From assembly GCF_003675875.1 (NCBI RefSeq), contig NZ_RCDI01000002.1, positions 684,786 to 748,785 on the forward strand: DNA of 64,000 nt, given 5' to 3'. Under the pieces are notes generated by a model. It did no database searches. It was not told the DNA's origin and was given only the letters and a program-made list of their open reading frames with translations. This DNA comes from Halostella limicola. Its GTDB lineage: Archaea; Halobacteriota; Halobacteria; Halobacteriales; Natronoarchaeaceae. This document shows, piece after piece, positions 1 through 7,998 of the stretch. A program made the translations under genes and the position numbers. Every line of letters begins with the position of its first letter. Position 1 is the first letter of the stretch.

Positions 1-472
1 ATAGTATGAGACCCTTCGCACGGTTGTATCCAACAAGGCGAACGAGCCCTATCATGGCATTCACCAGCGTCGATCGCTCCATGCGGTCGCGCCGGCCGAG
101 GAACGCTGGGGAGAAGGTGTCGGCGAGCACGAGCCCGCTAAGCTGATCCGGGTAACGACTTGCGTAAACCTGGGCGATCATCCCTCCCATCGAGGCCCCG
201 CAGAGAACCGGACGATCGAGGCTCATCTCCGTTATAAATGCGTGGAGATCCTCTGCCAACAAGTCGATTGAATACGGTGTGTGCTGGGGATTCGTGGTGT
301 TGCCATGGCCTCGAAGATCGTACGCAATGGCAGTGTATGTGTCACTGAACGCCTCTAGCTGTTGTGCTGCTGCTGAATGATCGGACAGTGCGCCATGTAT
401 GAAGACGATAGGTGGACCATCTCCGCTCACCTCGTAGTAGGTCTCGATATCGTCCATCTGAACGGTGGGCAT
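1..472 (-). CDS. alpha/beta hydrolase, C-terminus beyond window edge
   Basis: Reading from an ATG at 472 down to the window edge gives 157 residues with no stop. The fold signature of the alpha/beta hydrolase family is clear: an oxyanion-hole motif FIHGA near residues 24-28, DLRGHG near 52-57, and a nucleophile elbow GASMGG with the serine at residue 94. The catalytic Asp and His would lie past the window edge. Such enzymes hydrolyse esters, lactones or epoxides in the cytoplasm; the substrate cannot be told from this part. The gene runs away from its neighbours and seems to stand alone. Confidence 0.85.
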   Translation of the reverse strand, partial: MPTVQMDDIETYYEVSGDGPPIVFIHGALSDHSAAAQQLEAFSDTYTAIAYDLRGHGNTTNPQHTPYSIDLLAEDLHAFITEMSLDRPVLCGASMGGMIAQVYASRYPDQLSGLVLADTFSPAFLGRRDRMERSTLVNAMIGLVRLVGYNRAKGLIL

Positions 473-912
473 CTCCCCCAACACTACGGCACTCTGCAAG
501 ATGAAGATGCCGTAGAAAACCACTGTGAAGTCTCGTTCCCCACAAAACACCACATACCGATACCACGCCACCTCCGTAGAATACACCAGACAATAGAACG
601 CTGAATACGCAATAGCGGGATCGGACGAATGCCGACCTTGCAATTCTTCGTTGGGAGCCGCCCTCCAGTCATGCTACCGATGCACGAGCCGTTCCCGGAT
701 CACTTCATGATGAACTGAGTACAGGCACATTATGGGATATCGCAGACCAAGCACGATGGATTTTCAGGAATTCTGTGACTGGATTGAGCGGAATCGCTGA
801 GTGAATCAGAACGCTTGGATCCCAGGTCCCGACGTTTGACCACCGGAGTCAAAAAGTATCGCTACCAGTGAGGCTTCCCCGACGTGTGCTCGTCGAGGAT
901 CGTTCCTGTGGT
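473..912. other. intergenic stretch, no gene recognised
   Basis: About 440 bases between the hydrolase start and the end of the metal ATPase gene. Only short reading frames of biased composition occur on either strand and none resembles a known family. The hydrolase promoter should lie in the first 100 bases. Confidence 0.5.
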
Positions 913-3198
913 CTAGTCTGCCGGACGGGCCTGACCACCTACTGAGACGCCTGAAAGACTCGGTACGGAGAGGTCGACGCGCCGCAGTAACTGCGCGTTG
1001 ATCGCGACGATGACCGTACTCAGCGACATCAGCAGTGCGCCAACGGCCGGCGACAGCAGAATCCCGATCGGAGCCAACACGCCCGCTGCAAGCGGGAGTG
1101 CGAAGACGTTGTATCCCGCGGCCCAGACGATATTCTCCTGCATCTTCCGGTAGCTCGCCTTACTCAGCTTCACCAGCCGAACCACGTCCATGGGATTATT
1201 CTGGACAAGGATGACGTCGGCCGACTGAACGGCCACGTCGGTGCCGCTTCCGATGGCGATACCGACATCGGCCCGTGTCAGCGCCGGAGCATCGTTCACG
1301 CCGTCACCGACCATTCCTACGAGCTTGCCCTGGTCCTGGAGTTCCTGGACTTTCTTGTCCTTGTCTCCGGGGAGGACCTCCGCGAACACCGTGTCGATCC
1401 CCAGTTCGTCGGCGACGGCGTTGGCCACGTCCTGAGAGTCCCCAGTCAGCATCGCTACCTCGATGCCCAGATCGTGGAGGGCGTCGACGACACGGAAACT
1501 CTCCTCGCGGATTACGTCGGCCATCGCGAAGGCGGCGATCAACTCTCCCTCGCGAACGAGATACACCACGGTCCGTGCGTTCTGGCCGGCTTCGTCAGCG
1601 AAGCGCTGGAGGTGGTCAGGGACCTCGCGATCGAGTTGGGGCAACAGATTCGGCCCGCCGACGTACACCTCGTTTCCGTCGACGGTCGCTCGGACGCCCC
1701 GGCCTTTGATCGCCTCGAAGCCGGACGCGTCAGGACCGGTGATGTCTCGCTCTTCGGCGGCCTCGCGGATGGCTCGTGCGATCATGTGTTCGGAGTCTCT
1801 CTCGACGGCCGCCGCCAGCGCGAGTGCGTCGTCCTCGTCGACGCCGTCGACAGTCGCCATGTCGACGACGCCGTGCTCACCTTCGGTGAGCGTCCCCGTC
1901 TTGTCGAAGATGATAGCGTCCAGATTCCGTGCCTCCTCCATGGCTATCCGATCACGGACGAGCATTCCATTGCGAGCCGCGAGCGACGTATTGATCGCGA
2001 CGACCAGTGGGATAGCGAGTCCGAGCGCGTGCGGGCAGGCGATGACGAGCACCGTGACGACGCGCTCGACGACCGTTGCGTTGAACGACACCGCGATTGT
2101 CCACGCGATTGCTGTCACGCCCGCCGCCGCGACGGCGACGTAGAACAGCCAGCCAGCGGCGCGGTCGGCCAACACTTGGGTTTGGGACTTGCTCTGCTGG
2201 GCTTGCTCGACCAGTCGCATGATCCCCGCGAGCGTCGTCTCCTCGCCCGTCGCACCGACGCGCACGCGGAGACTACCGTCGCCGTTGATCGTCCCGCCGA
2301 TGACCTCGTCGCCGGGTTGCTTCGAGACCGGTTTCGACTCACCCGTGATCATCGACTCGTTGACGTCCGAATCACCCTCTTGAACGCTGCCGTCAGCAGG
2401 GACACTCGCACCCGGCCGGACGAGCACGAGGTCGCCCTCGGAGAGTTCACTAACGGGGACTTCCTCCGTCTCCCCGTCACCGGTGATCCGCTCGGCGGTA
2501 TCAGGCATCAGCTTCGCCAGTTCGTCGACCGCGCTCGAGGCACGCCGCACCGATCGCATCTCGATCCAGTGGCCCAGCAGCATGATGTCGATCAGCGTTA
2601 CGAGCTCCCAGAAGAACGCCGACTCCGTCGGGACGAACACGCTGGCGAGGCTGTAAACGAACGCGACGCTGATCGCCATCGAGATCAGCGTCATCATCCC
2701 CGGTGCCCGGTCTTTCAGCTCCGGGACCGCCATCTGGAGGAACGGGACACCACCGTACGCGAAGACGATGACCGCGAAGACCGGGTTGATCCACTCGCTC
2801 CCCGGAAACGCGGGGACGGAGAACCCGAGCCACTCCTGCAGTGTTTCGCTGTACAGGAGGACAGGAATCGACAGAAGCGTCGAGACGAAGAAACGCCGGC
2901 GAAACATCTGCTCGTGGCCTTCGTGCATCCCGCCATGACCCTCACCGTGTCCCTCGTGGGAACCGTGGCCGTGCCCTTCGCCCTCGTGTCCGGCGTGCTC
3001 GTGCTGCCCATCTAGAGCCGCCTCACCCTTCTCAGAAGTTTGAGCTTCGTCTTCCAGTAACTCCTGTTCGACTCGCTGCTCGTCAGACTCGTCTATCGTT
3101 TCATCGTGATCGCCGGGTCCGTGCTGGTGATGGCTACCGTCGTCTGGATGGGTATCTCTGTCTGCTACGTTCTCATTTGTATCCTGGGAGTCTTCCAT
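913..3198 (-). CDS. P1B-type heavy-metal ATPase, CopB-like
   Basis: A 761-residue membrane pump that should export copper or silver ions at the cost of ATP. Residues 1-98 form an acidic, extremely His-rich tail (many H-x-G-H-type repeats), which replaces the Cys-based metal-binding domain of CopA. The TGES actuator motif is at 285-288, the membrane metal site CPH at 388-390, the phosphorylated Asp in DKTGT at 432-436, and GDGVND near residue 633. CPH rather than CPC, together with the His-rich tail, is typical of the P1B-3 (CopB) group. No chaperone or metal regulator lies next to it. Confidence 0.93.
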   Translation of the reverse strand: MEDSQDTNENVADRDTHPDDGSHHQHGPGDHDETIDESDEQRVEQELLEDEAQTSEKGEAALDGQHEHAGHEGEGHGHGSHEGHGEGHGGMHEGHEQMFRRRFFVSTLLSIPVLLYSETLQEWLGFSVPAFPGSEWINPVFAVIVFAYGGVPFLQMAVPELKDRAPGMMTLISMAISVAFVYSLASVFVPTESAFFWELVTLIDIMLLGHWIEMRSVRRASSAVDELAKLMPDTAERITGDGETEEVPVSELSEGDLVLVRPGASVPADGSVQEGDSDVNESMITGESKPVSKQPGDEVIGGTINGDGSLRVRVGATGEETTLAGIMRLVEQAQQSKSQTQVLADRAAGWLFYVAVAAAGVTAIAWTIAVSFNATVVERVVTVLVIACPHALGLAIPLVVAINTSLAARNGMLVRDRIAMEEARNLDAIIFDKTGTLTEGEHGVVDMATVDGVDEDDALALAAAVERDSEHMIARAIREAAEERDITGPDASGFEAIKGRGVRATVDGNEVYVGGPNLLPQLDREVPDHLQRFADEAGQNARTVVYLVREGELIAAFAMADVIREESFRVVDALHDLGIEVAMLTGDSQDVANAVADELGIDTVFAEVLPGDKDKKVQELQDQGKLVGMVGDGVNDAPALTRADVGIAIGSGTDVAVQSADVILVQNNPMDVVRLVKLSKASYRKMQENIVWAAGYNVFALPLAAGVLAPIGILLSPAVGALLMSLSTVIVAINAQLLRRVDLSVPSLSGVSVGGQARPAD

Positions 3199-3392
3199 GA
3201 GCCACTCTCTCTTGATGTGGATTCGCTAACTTCCTGAATGTTTGGTACCAATTAACATCTCCTAATCGTCTGTCCGGGCCCTGAGACTGTAGAGAAGGAA
3301 TAGGGACGGCAAAATTGGAAGAGAACGTTCAGCGGTTTCTGTGTGCCTCGTGCTTGTGATGCTTCAGGTCGGGAGCGGTCGAGACAACCTTG

Positions 3393-3868
3393 CCCTTTCT
3401 GCGTCCGCCAGGACGGTAGATGGCTCGCCGAGCGACGCCGCCAGATGTTCAGATGCTACGGTACGGCTCGCCCCGCTCGCCGCTGCCGGCCGTCGCGGCA
3501 CTCGGCACCGACCGTTCCGGGCGGGCTTTCCGCTCCAGTGGGTGCGGGTCCTGCCAGCCGTCCGGTTTGCCGCCAGCGGGTCTCCCGTTTCGGTTCCGGA
3601 CTTCCGGAGGCTTCCGGAACGCGTCGCCCCGCGACGGACGTCGTTGCGTCGCGGGCGAAACGGGGACTCCGCTGGCCGTTTGCGACGGCCGGGTCGGCGC
3701 GCGGGGCTGGTCGTGTCCTCCCACACGGGCGCGCCGCTCGCGCCCTCCGGGCGCTCACGAAGGCGCGAGCGGCGCGCAGATGTGTCTATCGTCGATGGTA
3801 GTCTGAGAAACCGCGAGTGGAGTCGCGGTGTCGGCGCGGTGAGCGCCTTCGGAATCGGTGAGATTCCA
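3393..3868 (+). promoter_or_regulatory. long hairpin-rich leader of the OB-fold gene (candidate structured RNA)
   Basis: This very GC-rich stretch directly precedes the ATG at 3869. Perfect inverted repeats occur one after another: 3593-3599/3614-3620 (7 bp), 3628-3636/3647-3655 (9 bp), 3674-3679/3685-3690 (6 bp) and 3729-3744/3762-3777 (16 bp, 17-base loop). Then come three small hairpins: 3811-3816/3823-3828 (loop GTGGAG), 3833-3837/3843-3847 (loop GGTGA) and 3851-3856/3862-3867 (loop GGTGA). The last ends one base before the start codon. The reading frame running through it is open but has no family resemblance and biased composition, so I treat it as non-coding. Whether it acts as RNA or as DNA is inference. 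Confidence 0.5.
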
Positions 3869-4744
3869 ATGTCACGTAAGAACCTACGCGGTAATCAAGT
3901 TTCGGACGAGACGGATAGCGAACAGACGACGCTCGCGCTGTACGAGTCGGCGGTCGTCGACGAAGTGGCCGAACGAGAACAGAACCTCCAGCCGACGGTT
4001 GAGCAGGAGATCCAAGGGAAGGTCGACACGAACCACCCCGACGCGAAGACATCGGGACTCACGCTGGAAGCAGAGGAACGACTGGAAGCGCGCGAACGGG
4101 AGATACGGCGGACACGAGAGCGACGAGAGCGGAACATCGAACTGAATCGGGAAGCGCAGACCCGGCTCGTGGCGAGAGAAGGATGTATAGAGCGGCATCG
4201 AGAGTTCCGGAAGCGCGCGGCGAGCGTGACTCCGTGGGAAGACCCGGACCGAGGCGACCCGAGAGCGGAACTGTCTCAGGAGCAGTTGGGGACGGTGAAC
4301 AAGCAGGCTGTGCGGTTGGACGACGAACTCGACGGCTGGTCGCGGGCGGCGATCAGTCGGCGGTTGGCCGAGCGAGTCGCGGACGGCGCGGGCGTGCTGG
4401 GCGCGGTCGTCGGGACGAAAGAGGAACTTCAGGAAGCGCCGGGACAGGTGGTCCCGATTGGGAGGCTCGAAGACGTGAATCGACAATCAGTGAGCATCGA
4501 AGGTCGTGTCGAGACACTCTGGAATCCCTCGCATCCGAGCATCGCTCAGGTCGGCCTCGTCGCGGATGAGAGCGGGCAGACACGCGTGACGGTGTGGAAG
4601 CAATCGAGACAACCCTGGATGGAGGAAGGCGAACGCGTGCGCATCCACGGAGCGAGTAGAAACTGGTACGAGGGACGCGTCTCGGTAGCCGTCACTGGGT
4701 GGAGCACCGTCCTGTTCCCCGACCGCGGTCGGTGGTGGGAGTAG
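3869..4744 (+). CDS. plasmid-type DNA-binding protein with C-terminal OB-fold
   Basis: The 291-residue protein starts at the ATG one base after the last leader hairpin; a longer frame from 3341 reads through the hairpin array and is rejected. Roughly residues 60-120 are rich in Arg and Glu with a heptad-like pattern, suggesting a charged helix or coiled coil. The last 90 residues (from about the GRLEDVN segment to the end) have the alternating strand pattern of a nucleic-acid-binding OB-fold like those of RPA/SOSS-B-type proteins: GRVETLW, an aspartate-rich turn, TRVTVW and a GERVRIHGA strand. Similar proteins are common on haloarchaeal plasmids. The role in replication or repair is inferred from the fold alone. 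Confidence 0.7.
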   Translation: MSRKNLRGNQVSDETDSEQTTLALYESAVVDEVAEREQNLQPTVEQEIQGKVDTNHPDAKTSGLTLEAEERLEAREREIRRTRERRERNIELNREAQTRLVAREGCIERHREFRKRAASVTPWEDPDRGDPRAELSQEQLGTVNKQAVRLDDELDGWSRAAISRRLAERVADGAGVLGAVVGTKEELQEAPGQVVPIGRLEDVNRQSVSIEGRVETLWNPSHPSIAQVGLVADESGQTRVTVWKQSRQPWMEEGERVRIHGASRNWYEGRVSVAVTGWSTVLFPDRGRWWE

Positions 4745-4751
4745 GCGGCGA

Positions 4752-4775
4752 GAAGCAGTTCTTTTTTGTTGTGTG
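4752..4775 (+). terminator. T-rich terminator after the OB-fold gene
   Basis: A run of six T (4762-4767) lies about 18 bases after the stop codon. Archaeal RNA polymerase terminates at such T-tracts. Confidence 0.45.
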
Positions 4776-4902
4776 CCGGTCCGACCCGGTCCCCACCGCC
4801 CCGCCCTCCGCTCCGTGCTCGCTTCGCTGCGCGCGCAGCCACAACCTCAATGCTGTTTAGAGGTCTCAGCGAATCACTCCCGAGAGAATAGCCGGTGATT
4901 CA

Positions 4903-4929
4903 TTTGCCCCGAAGGGGTGCGGGCGCGTT
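4903..4929 (+). promoter_or_regulatory. AGGGG-loop leader motif, copy A
   Basis: The sequence following TTTG has CCCC (4907-4910), GAA, GGGG (4914-4917) and then TGCGGGCGCG. The right half is identical to that of copy B at 6397-6406, but the left arm has decayed, so only a 4-bp hairpin remains. No convincing gene follows, which suggests a relic. Confidence 0.4.
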
Positions 4930-5329
4930 CACCTGTCCTCCAGTTCCAGCAAGACGAATACGTACAGATACGTTTCGTCGAGCCGGGCACGTATCAAGTG
5001 AAACCCGGTGCGGAATACAGAAGTGAGTATGGTGCTGATCCAGAAACCTCCTTTGAGGACTACGTGAACCGCCACGATTGGCAGGAACTGAAAGAACCGC
5101 CATACTGGACGGATAAGACGCTGGCCGTGATGATTCCCCTGAAATGGGTGATACGGAGTTATCAACAATCCAAACTGGACAGAGGGGGATACAGAACCGG
5201 AGTAGATTTTCGGATGGTATACTGCACCAATTCGAAAAGGAGAAGGTTGGCACTACAAGTTAGGTTGGTTCCCTTTAACTTTCTATGGTTAAATAAATTC
5301 ATGTATATAAGATAGTGTCTCGCCCGCGT
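4930..5329. other. gene-poor stretch with one doubtful frame
   Basis: A plus-strand frame stays open to 5315 but has no good start and shows no family resemblance. It could be the remains of the gene once driven from leader copy A. Past about 5260 the DNA becomes AT-rich, where the convergent TBP gene ends. Confidence 0.35.
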
Positions 5330-5890
5330 TTATTCAAGAAGGTCGAGATCAAATAAACGAGATTCAACCCTATCAAAAGCCACCTCTGCATCCTCAGGCC
5401 GGCTACCGCCCGTAATAACGATTTTCCCACTGCCAAACAGAAGCACCACAACATCCATCTCCTCTAGACGATACACTAACCCTGGAAATTGTTCAGGTTC
5501 ATACTCCACATGCTCCAGCCCGAGTCCAATCGCAATCGCATTAAGATTCAAACGGGAAGAAAGGTCAGCGCTCGAAACGATATTCTGGATCTCTACCTCT
5601 GGTTCAGCGGGGATCTCAAGCCCTAACCCTTGAAGCGTTTCAAATGTCAACGACACTGCTTCAGTCAAATCATCAATTGACTGTGCGCCAGTGCACACCA
5701 CTTTCCCTGACCGGAAAATCAAACAAGTCGCCTTCGGCTCCTCGATTCGGTAGATAACTCCTGGGAACTGACCGGGATCATAGCTGACTTCATCCAGGTC
5801 ATCTGCCAAGGTCTCTAAATCCAACTCCTGCTCAATACTACTGGATCCGACTACATTCTCGGTGGAGATAGTATCTTTCGGTGGAACCAT
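5330..5890 (-). CDS. tbp: TATA-binding protein (accessory TBP)
   Basis: The 186-residue protein is a general transcription factor that binds the TATA box and recruits TFB and RNA polymerase. It has the two imperfect repeats of the TBP saddle: about residues 8-92 and 98-180. Each carries the paired motifs FPG(V/L)(I/V)YR(I/L)EE and a following (I/L)(I/L)F(R/G)SGK(V/I)V(C/I)TG. The tail is acidic as usual in haloarchaea. Its codon use is more AT-rich than that of nearby genes. Haloarchaea often carry extra tbp copies on plasmids; here an extra tfb sits 5 kb away. The gene is alone on its strand. Confidence 0.93.
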   Translation of the reverse strand: MVPPKDTISTENVVGSSSIEQELDLETLADDLDEVSYDPGQFPGVIYRIEEPKATCLIFRSGKVVCTGAQSIDDLTEAVSLTFETLQGLGLEIPAEPEVEIQNIVSSADLSSRLNLNAIAIGLGLEHVEYEPEQFPGLVYRLEEMDVVVLLFGSGKIVITGGSRPEDAEVAFDRVESRLFDLDLLE

Positions 5891-5995
5891 ACCCTGTTAA
5901 CTACACATTCGGTTATCGCATACATATAGTAATGGTAGTTTCCGGAGAAGCCCTCTGCATCCGTCAAACAACCGGTTGAACCAGCTAATCCTGTT

Positions 5996-6240
5996 TCAAG
6001 TAGTACGCAGGTGGTCGGTACGAGGTTCGTAGACCTCGCCTAGCTGCTTCAACTTCTCAATCATCGCATCTATTTGTGAAGAACTCACACCTACTTCATT
6101 CGCTCTTTCCCTCAATACCTCAACAGGAGCACCTTCATCATGCTCCTCCTCAATATCCTGGATTAGAGCCTTGAACTGGTCGCGCAAATCACGTTCAGCC
6201 CTCCTCTGTTTCCACTACGTCGGCATCAAACTGGAACGTG
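5996..6240 (-). pseudogene. fragment of MCM helicase: C-terminal winged-helix domain
   Basis: A frame from a TTG at 6187 encodes 63 residues matching the C-terminal winged helix of archaeal MCM: EEEHDEGAPVE, a helix, then EKLKQLGEVYEPRTDHLRTT at the end. Upstream in another frame (about 6194-6240) the segment FDADVVET resembles the sequence that precedes this domain in MCM, followed by a stop. A single frameshift between the two would explain both. No ATPase domain is present. It is thus most likely a relic, though expression of the small domain alone from the TTG cannot be ruled out. Confidence 0.6.
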
Positions 6241-6383
6241 AATCACGCAGAAGAACAGTACGACAATGCATTTCTGGATCTCCTCGAAGACGCGATCGAT
6301 AAGACAACTTCACCCTAACTTCGGAGTTATCGCGATAAATAAGTCGTACAGAACCCTGTGAACCAGGGCCTCTACGTTTATTT

Positions 6384-6405
6384 GCGCCCGCAGGGGTGCG
6401 GGCGC
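6384..6405 (+). promoter_or_regulatory. AGGGG-loop leader motif, copy B (perfect 9-bp stem)
   Basis: GCGCCCGCA (6384-6392), GGGG, TGCGGGCGC (6397-6405) form a perfect 9-bp stem. The element follows the T-rich TTTATTT (6378-6383) and ends 23 bases before the ATG at 6429. Confidence 0.6.
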
Positions 6406-6428
6406 GTTCATCTGTGTCCGTCTCGCTT

Positions 6429-6638
6429 ATGACGCCAGTAGAACACCAGCGACGGCAAGAGGCAACGGACGAACTCGAACAATGGTTAGTCACGCACGCG
6501 GAAGCAGGTGTCCCGGAACTCGCACTCGTCGCGGTCCTGCGGAGGTACGCGACGACGGTCGACACGGTCGGATACGTCCCTCGACTGTGGGTGGACACCT
6601 CGTCGACGGACGATCCTCATTCGGATCGACGAGGATGA
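6429..6638 (+). CDS. small plasmid-type protein of unknown function
   Basis: The ATG at 6429 gives 69 residues; a GTG inside the hairpin at 6396 is an unlikely start. The sequence is mainly helical: an acidic N-terminal helix (HQRRQEATDELEQWL), then VPELALVAVLRRYA and a short tail. No family is recognised. It is placed right behind leader hairpin B and is followed 44 bases later by a small zinc-finger gene in the same direction, so the two may be cotranscribed. Confidence 0.6.
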   Translation: MTPVEHQRRQEATDELEQWLVTHAEAGVPELALVAVLRRYATTVDTVGYVPRLWVDTSSTDDPHSDRRG

Positions 6639-6682
6639 TCCGAACACTCCTCGTCTGTCTCCCGACCGCGGGCGGCGGTTCG

Positions 6683-6787
6683 ATGGTCATCTACGAATGC
6701 CGGCGATGCGGGAAAGATCTCGATTCGGAAGCAGAGCGGTGTCCGTACTGCGGACAGACGGACGTAGTCGAGTACGAGATCGGCTGA
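6683..6787 (+). CDS. CPxCG-type small zinc-finger protein
   Basis: A 34-residue protein with CRRCG at residues 5-9 and CPYCG near 21-25: two Cys pairs that would bind one zinc ion. It belongs to the class of very small haloarchaeal zinc-finger proteins, several of which affect growth, biofilm or regulation. The acidic tail VVEYEIG is typical. The gene follows the 69-residue gene on the same strand and ends about 50 bases before leader hairpin C. Confidence 0.75.
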   Translation: MVIYECRRCGKDLDSEAERCPYCGQTDVVEYEIG

Positions 6788-6836
6788 AATCGCCGACGAA
6801 TTCCGACGACTGCTGTTTCCTCTATAGCGATTTTTT

Positions 6837-6874
6837 GTGCCCCTGAGGGGTGCGGGGCACGCTTCGACGTGCCC
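6837..6874 (+). promoter_or_regulatory. AGGGG-loop leader motif, copy C, with a competing second hairpin
   Basis: GTGCCCC (6837-6843) pairs with GGGGCAC (6854-6860) around TGAGGGGTGC. The same right arm can instead pair downstream: GGGCACG (6855-6861) with CGTGCCC (6868-6874) across a six-base loop. The two 7-bp hairpins exclude each other. The run TTTTTT (6831-6836) precedes, and the SWIM gene starts at 6884, ten bases past the second hairpin. Confidence 0.6.
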
Positions 6875-6883
6875 TGCGGACCC

Positions 6884-7330
6884 ATGACTGTTCCACTAGC
6901 TCACTTAGACGTTACAACGCGCGTCGTGAAGCGCGCACAGTACGAGGCCTTCGAGTTCACCGTCGACGAACGCGGCGTCCGCGTCAGAAACGGGAGTCAC
7001 GCGAACCCCGACGAACACGAGTACCTCGTCACGGTCGACGAGGAGATCCCAAGCTCCTGCGAGTGTCCGGCGGACGAACACTACGACGGCGCCTGCAAGC
7101 ATCGCGTTGCCGTCGCGATTCGGGAACCGGTCCTCACGGCCGCGATTCACCAGCAGGTCGCCACAGATGGTGGCGCGACGGCAACGGATGATACGGCCGG
7201 GGAAAGCGACGAAACAACCGACGAAAAGCGATCAGGCGATGCTGCGAACTGTGACTGTGAGGAACTCGCCGGTGACTTCCCGTGCTGGGAGTGCGTCCGA
7301 ACTGGGCGACGTGAACTTCCTAACGCCTGA
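6884..7330 (+). CDS. SWIM zinc-finger protein
   Basis: A 148-residue protein with a SWIM-type zinc motif C-x-C-x9-C-x-H (C59, C61, C71, H73). SWIM domains bind DNA or proteins; stand-alone versions are frequent on haloarchaeal plasmids. After an acidic Thr/Asp-rich linker (about 95-120) a second cysteine group appears near the end (CDCEEL and CWEC), a possible second metal site. The ATG at 6884 was chosen because it follows the hairpin leader and a T-rich promoter-like stretch. Confidence 0.82.
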   Translation: MTVPLAHLDVTTRVVKRAQYEAFEFTVDERGVRVRNGSHANPDEHEYLVTVDEEIPSSCECPADEHYDGACKHRVAVAIREPVLTAAIHQQVATDGGATATDDTAGESDETTDEKRSGDAANCDCEELAGDFPCWECVRTGRRELPNA

Positions 7331-7461
7331 GCAACGGATGAATCGATCATCCTACGAGGCCACTGTGACCGTTCCCAGTTCGTTCCCTTTCAGGTAGCTG
7401 CCTTGAACTCAATAATTCTAGCTTGAAGTAGAATTGTACGCCCCAAACGGTATATCACCCT

Positions 7462-7998
7462 ATGACTACGGACGATTCGACAGACGATCCGCCGGGAACT
7501 GCGACGTGGAAAGAACACACAAGCGCGTTCGACCGCGTTCAGAGTGTCGCACTGACGGTCTCGGAGCCACGAACCGCATCCTGGATCGCCGAGGAAGCGC
7601 TGGTCGCAGAGAACACTGCACGGAGTCACCTGCAACGACTCACCGACCTGAACGTCCTGACGGCCAATAATAGCACTGATGCAACGAGGTACTACCCAGA
7701 TCCAGTGTACGTACGGACGCGGGAGCTGCGTGCACTCGTCGATGAACACGACCGGGACGAACTGGTAGATCTCGCCGCGGACCTCAAGGCGGATATCGAG
7801 GAGTGGCAATCCGAGTACGACGTCGCCAACCCGGACGATGTCCGCGTCGGCGCAGTTGCCGAAGAAGTGTCCGCGGAGGCAGCACGGAAACGACGGCGGG
7901 ACGCGAGTGACTGGGAGCACACCCGCTACCGTCTCTCGCTCGTTCAGGATGCGCTTGAACACTACGGCGAGTTCACTGGACGGTCAGCGCTGGCATGA
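7462..7998 (+). CDS. winged-helix regulator, DUF7342-like
   Basis: The protein has 178 residues. About residues 20-75 form a helix-turn-helix of the ArsR/MarR type (TASWIAEEALVAENTARSHL, then a wing ending in RYYPDP). The remainder is a helical, highly charged tail with AADLKADIEEWQ and RKRRRDASDWEHTRY. This layout matches a haloarchaeal family that is often followed by a small partner gene, as here: its TGA overlaps the next ATG (ATGA at 7995-7998). It probably represses its own operon, as a possible antitoxin-like regulator. The partner link is inference from gene order. Confidence 0.7.
   Translation: MTTDDSTDDPPGTATWKEHTSAFDRVQSVALTVSEPRTASWIAEEALVAENTARSHLQRLTDLNVLTANNSTDATRYYPDPVYVRTRELRALVDEHDRDELVDLAADLKADIEEWQSEYDVANPDDVRVGAVAEEVSAEAARKRRRDASDWEHTRYRLSLVQDALEHYGEFTGRSALA

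Noticed and set aside
1474-3015. Long plus-strand frame opposite the metal ATPase gene
   Set aside because: Typical antisense frame of GC-rich coding DNA; the minus strand has all the P-type ATPase motifs. The same applies to long frames opposite 12-14 kb, 46-50 kb and 56-59 kb.
3341-3868. N-terminal extension of the OB-fold protein (467-aa frame)
   Set aside because: The extension reads straight through the inverted repeats, is rich in Arg, Pro and Ala on all frames and has no halophilic acidic bias; the ATG at 3869 fits the protein start.
6214-6318. Plus-strand frame ending in a natural-looking tail (EEQYDNAFLDLLEDAIDK, stop)
   Set aside because: It has no start codon, partly runs opposite the MCM relic and matches no family I know; too weak for a gene call.
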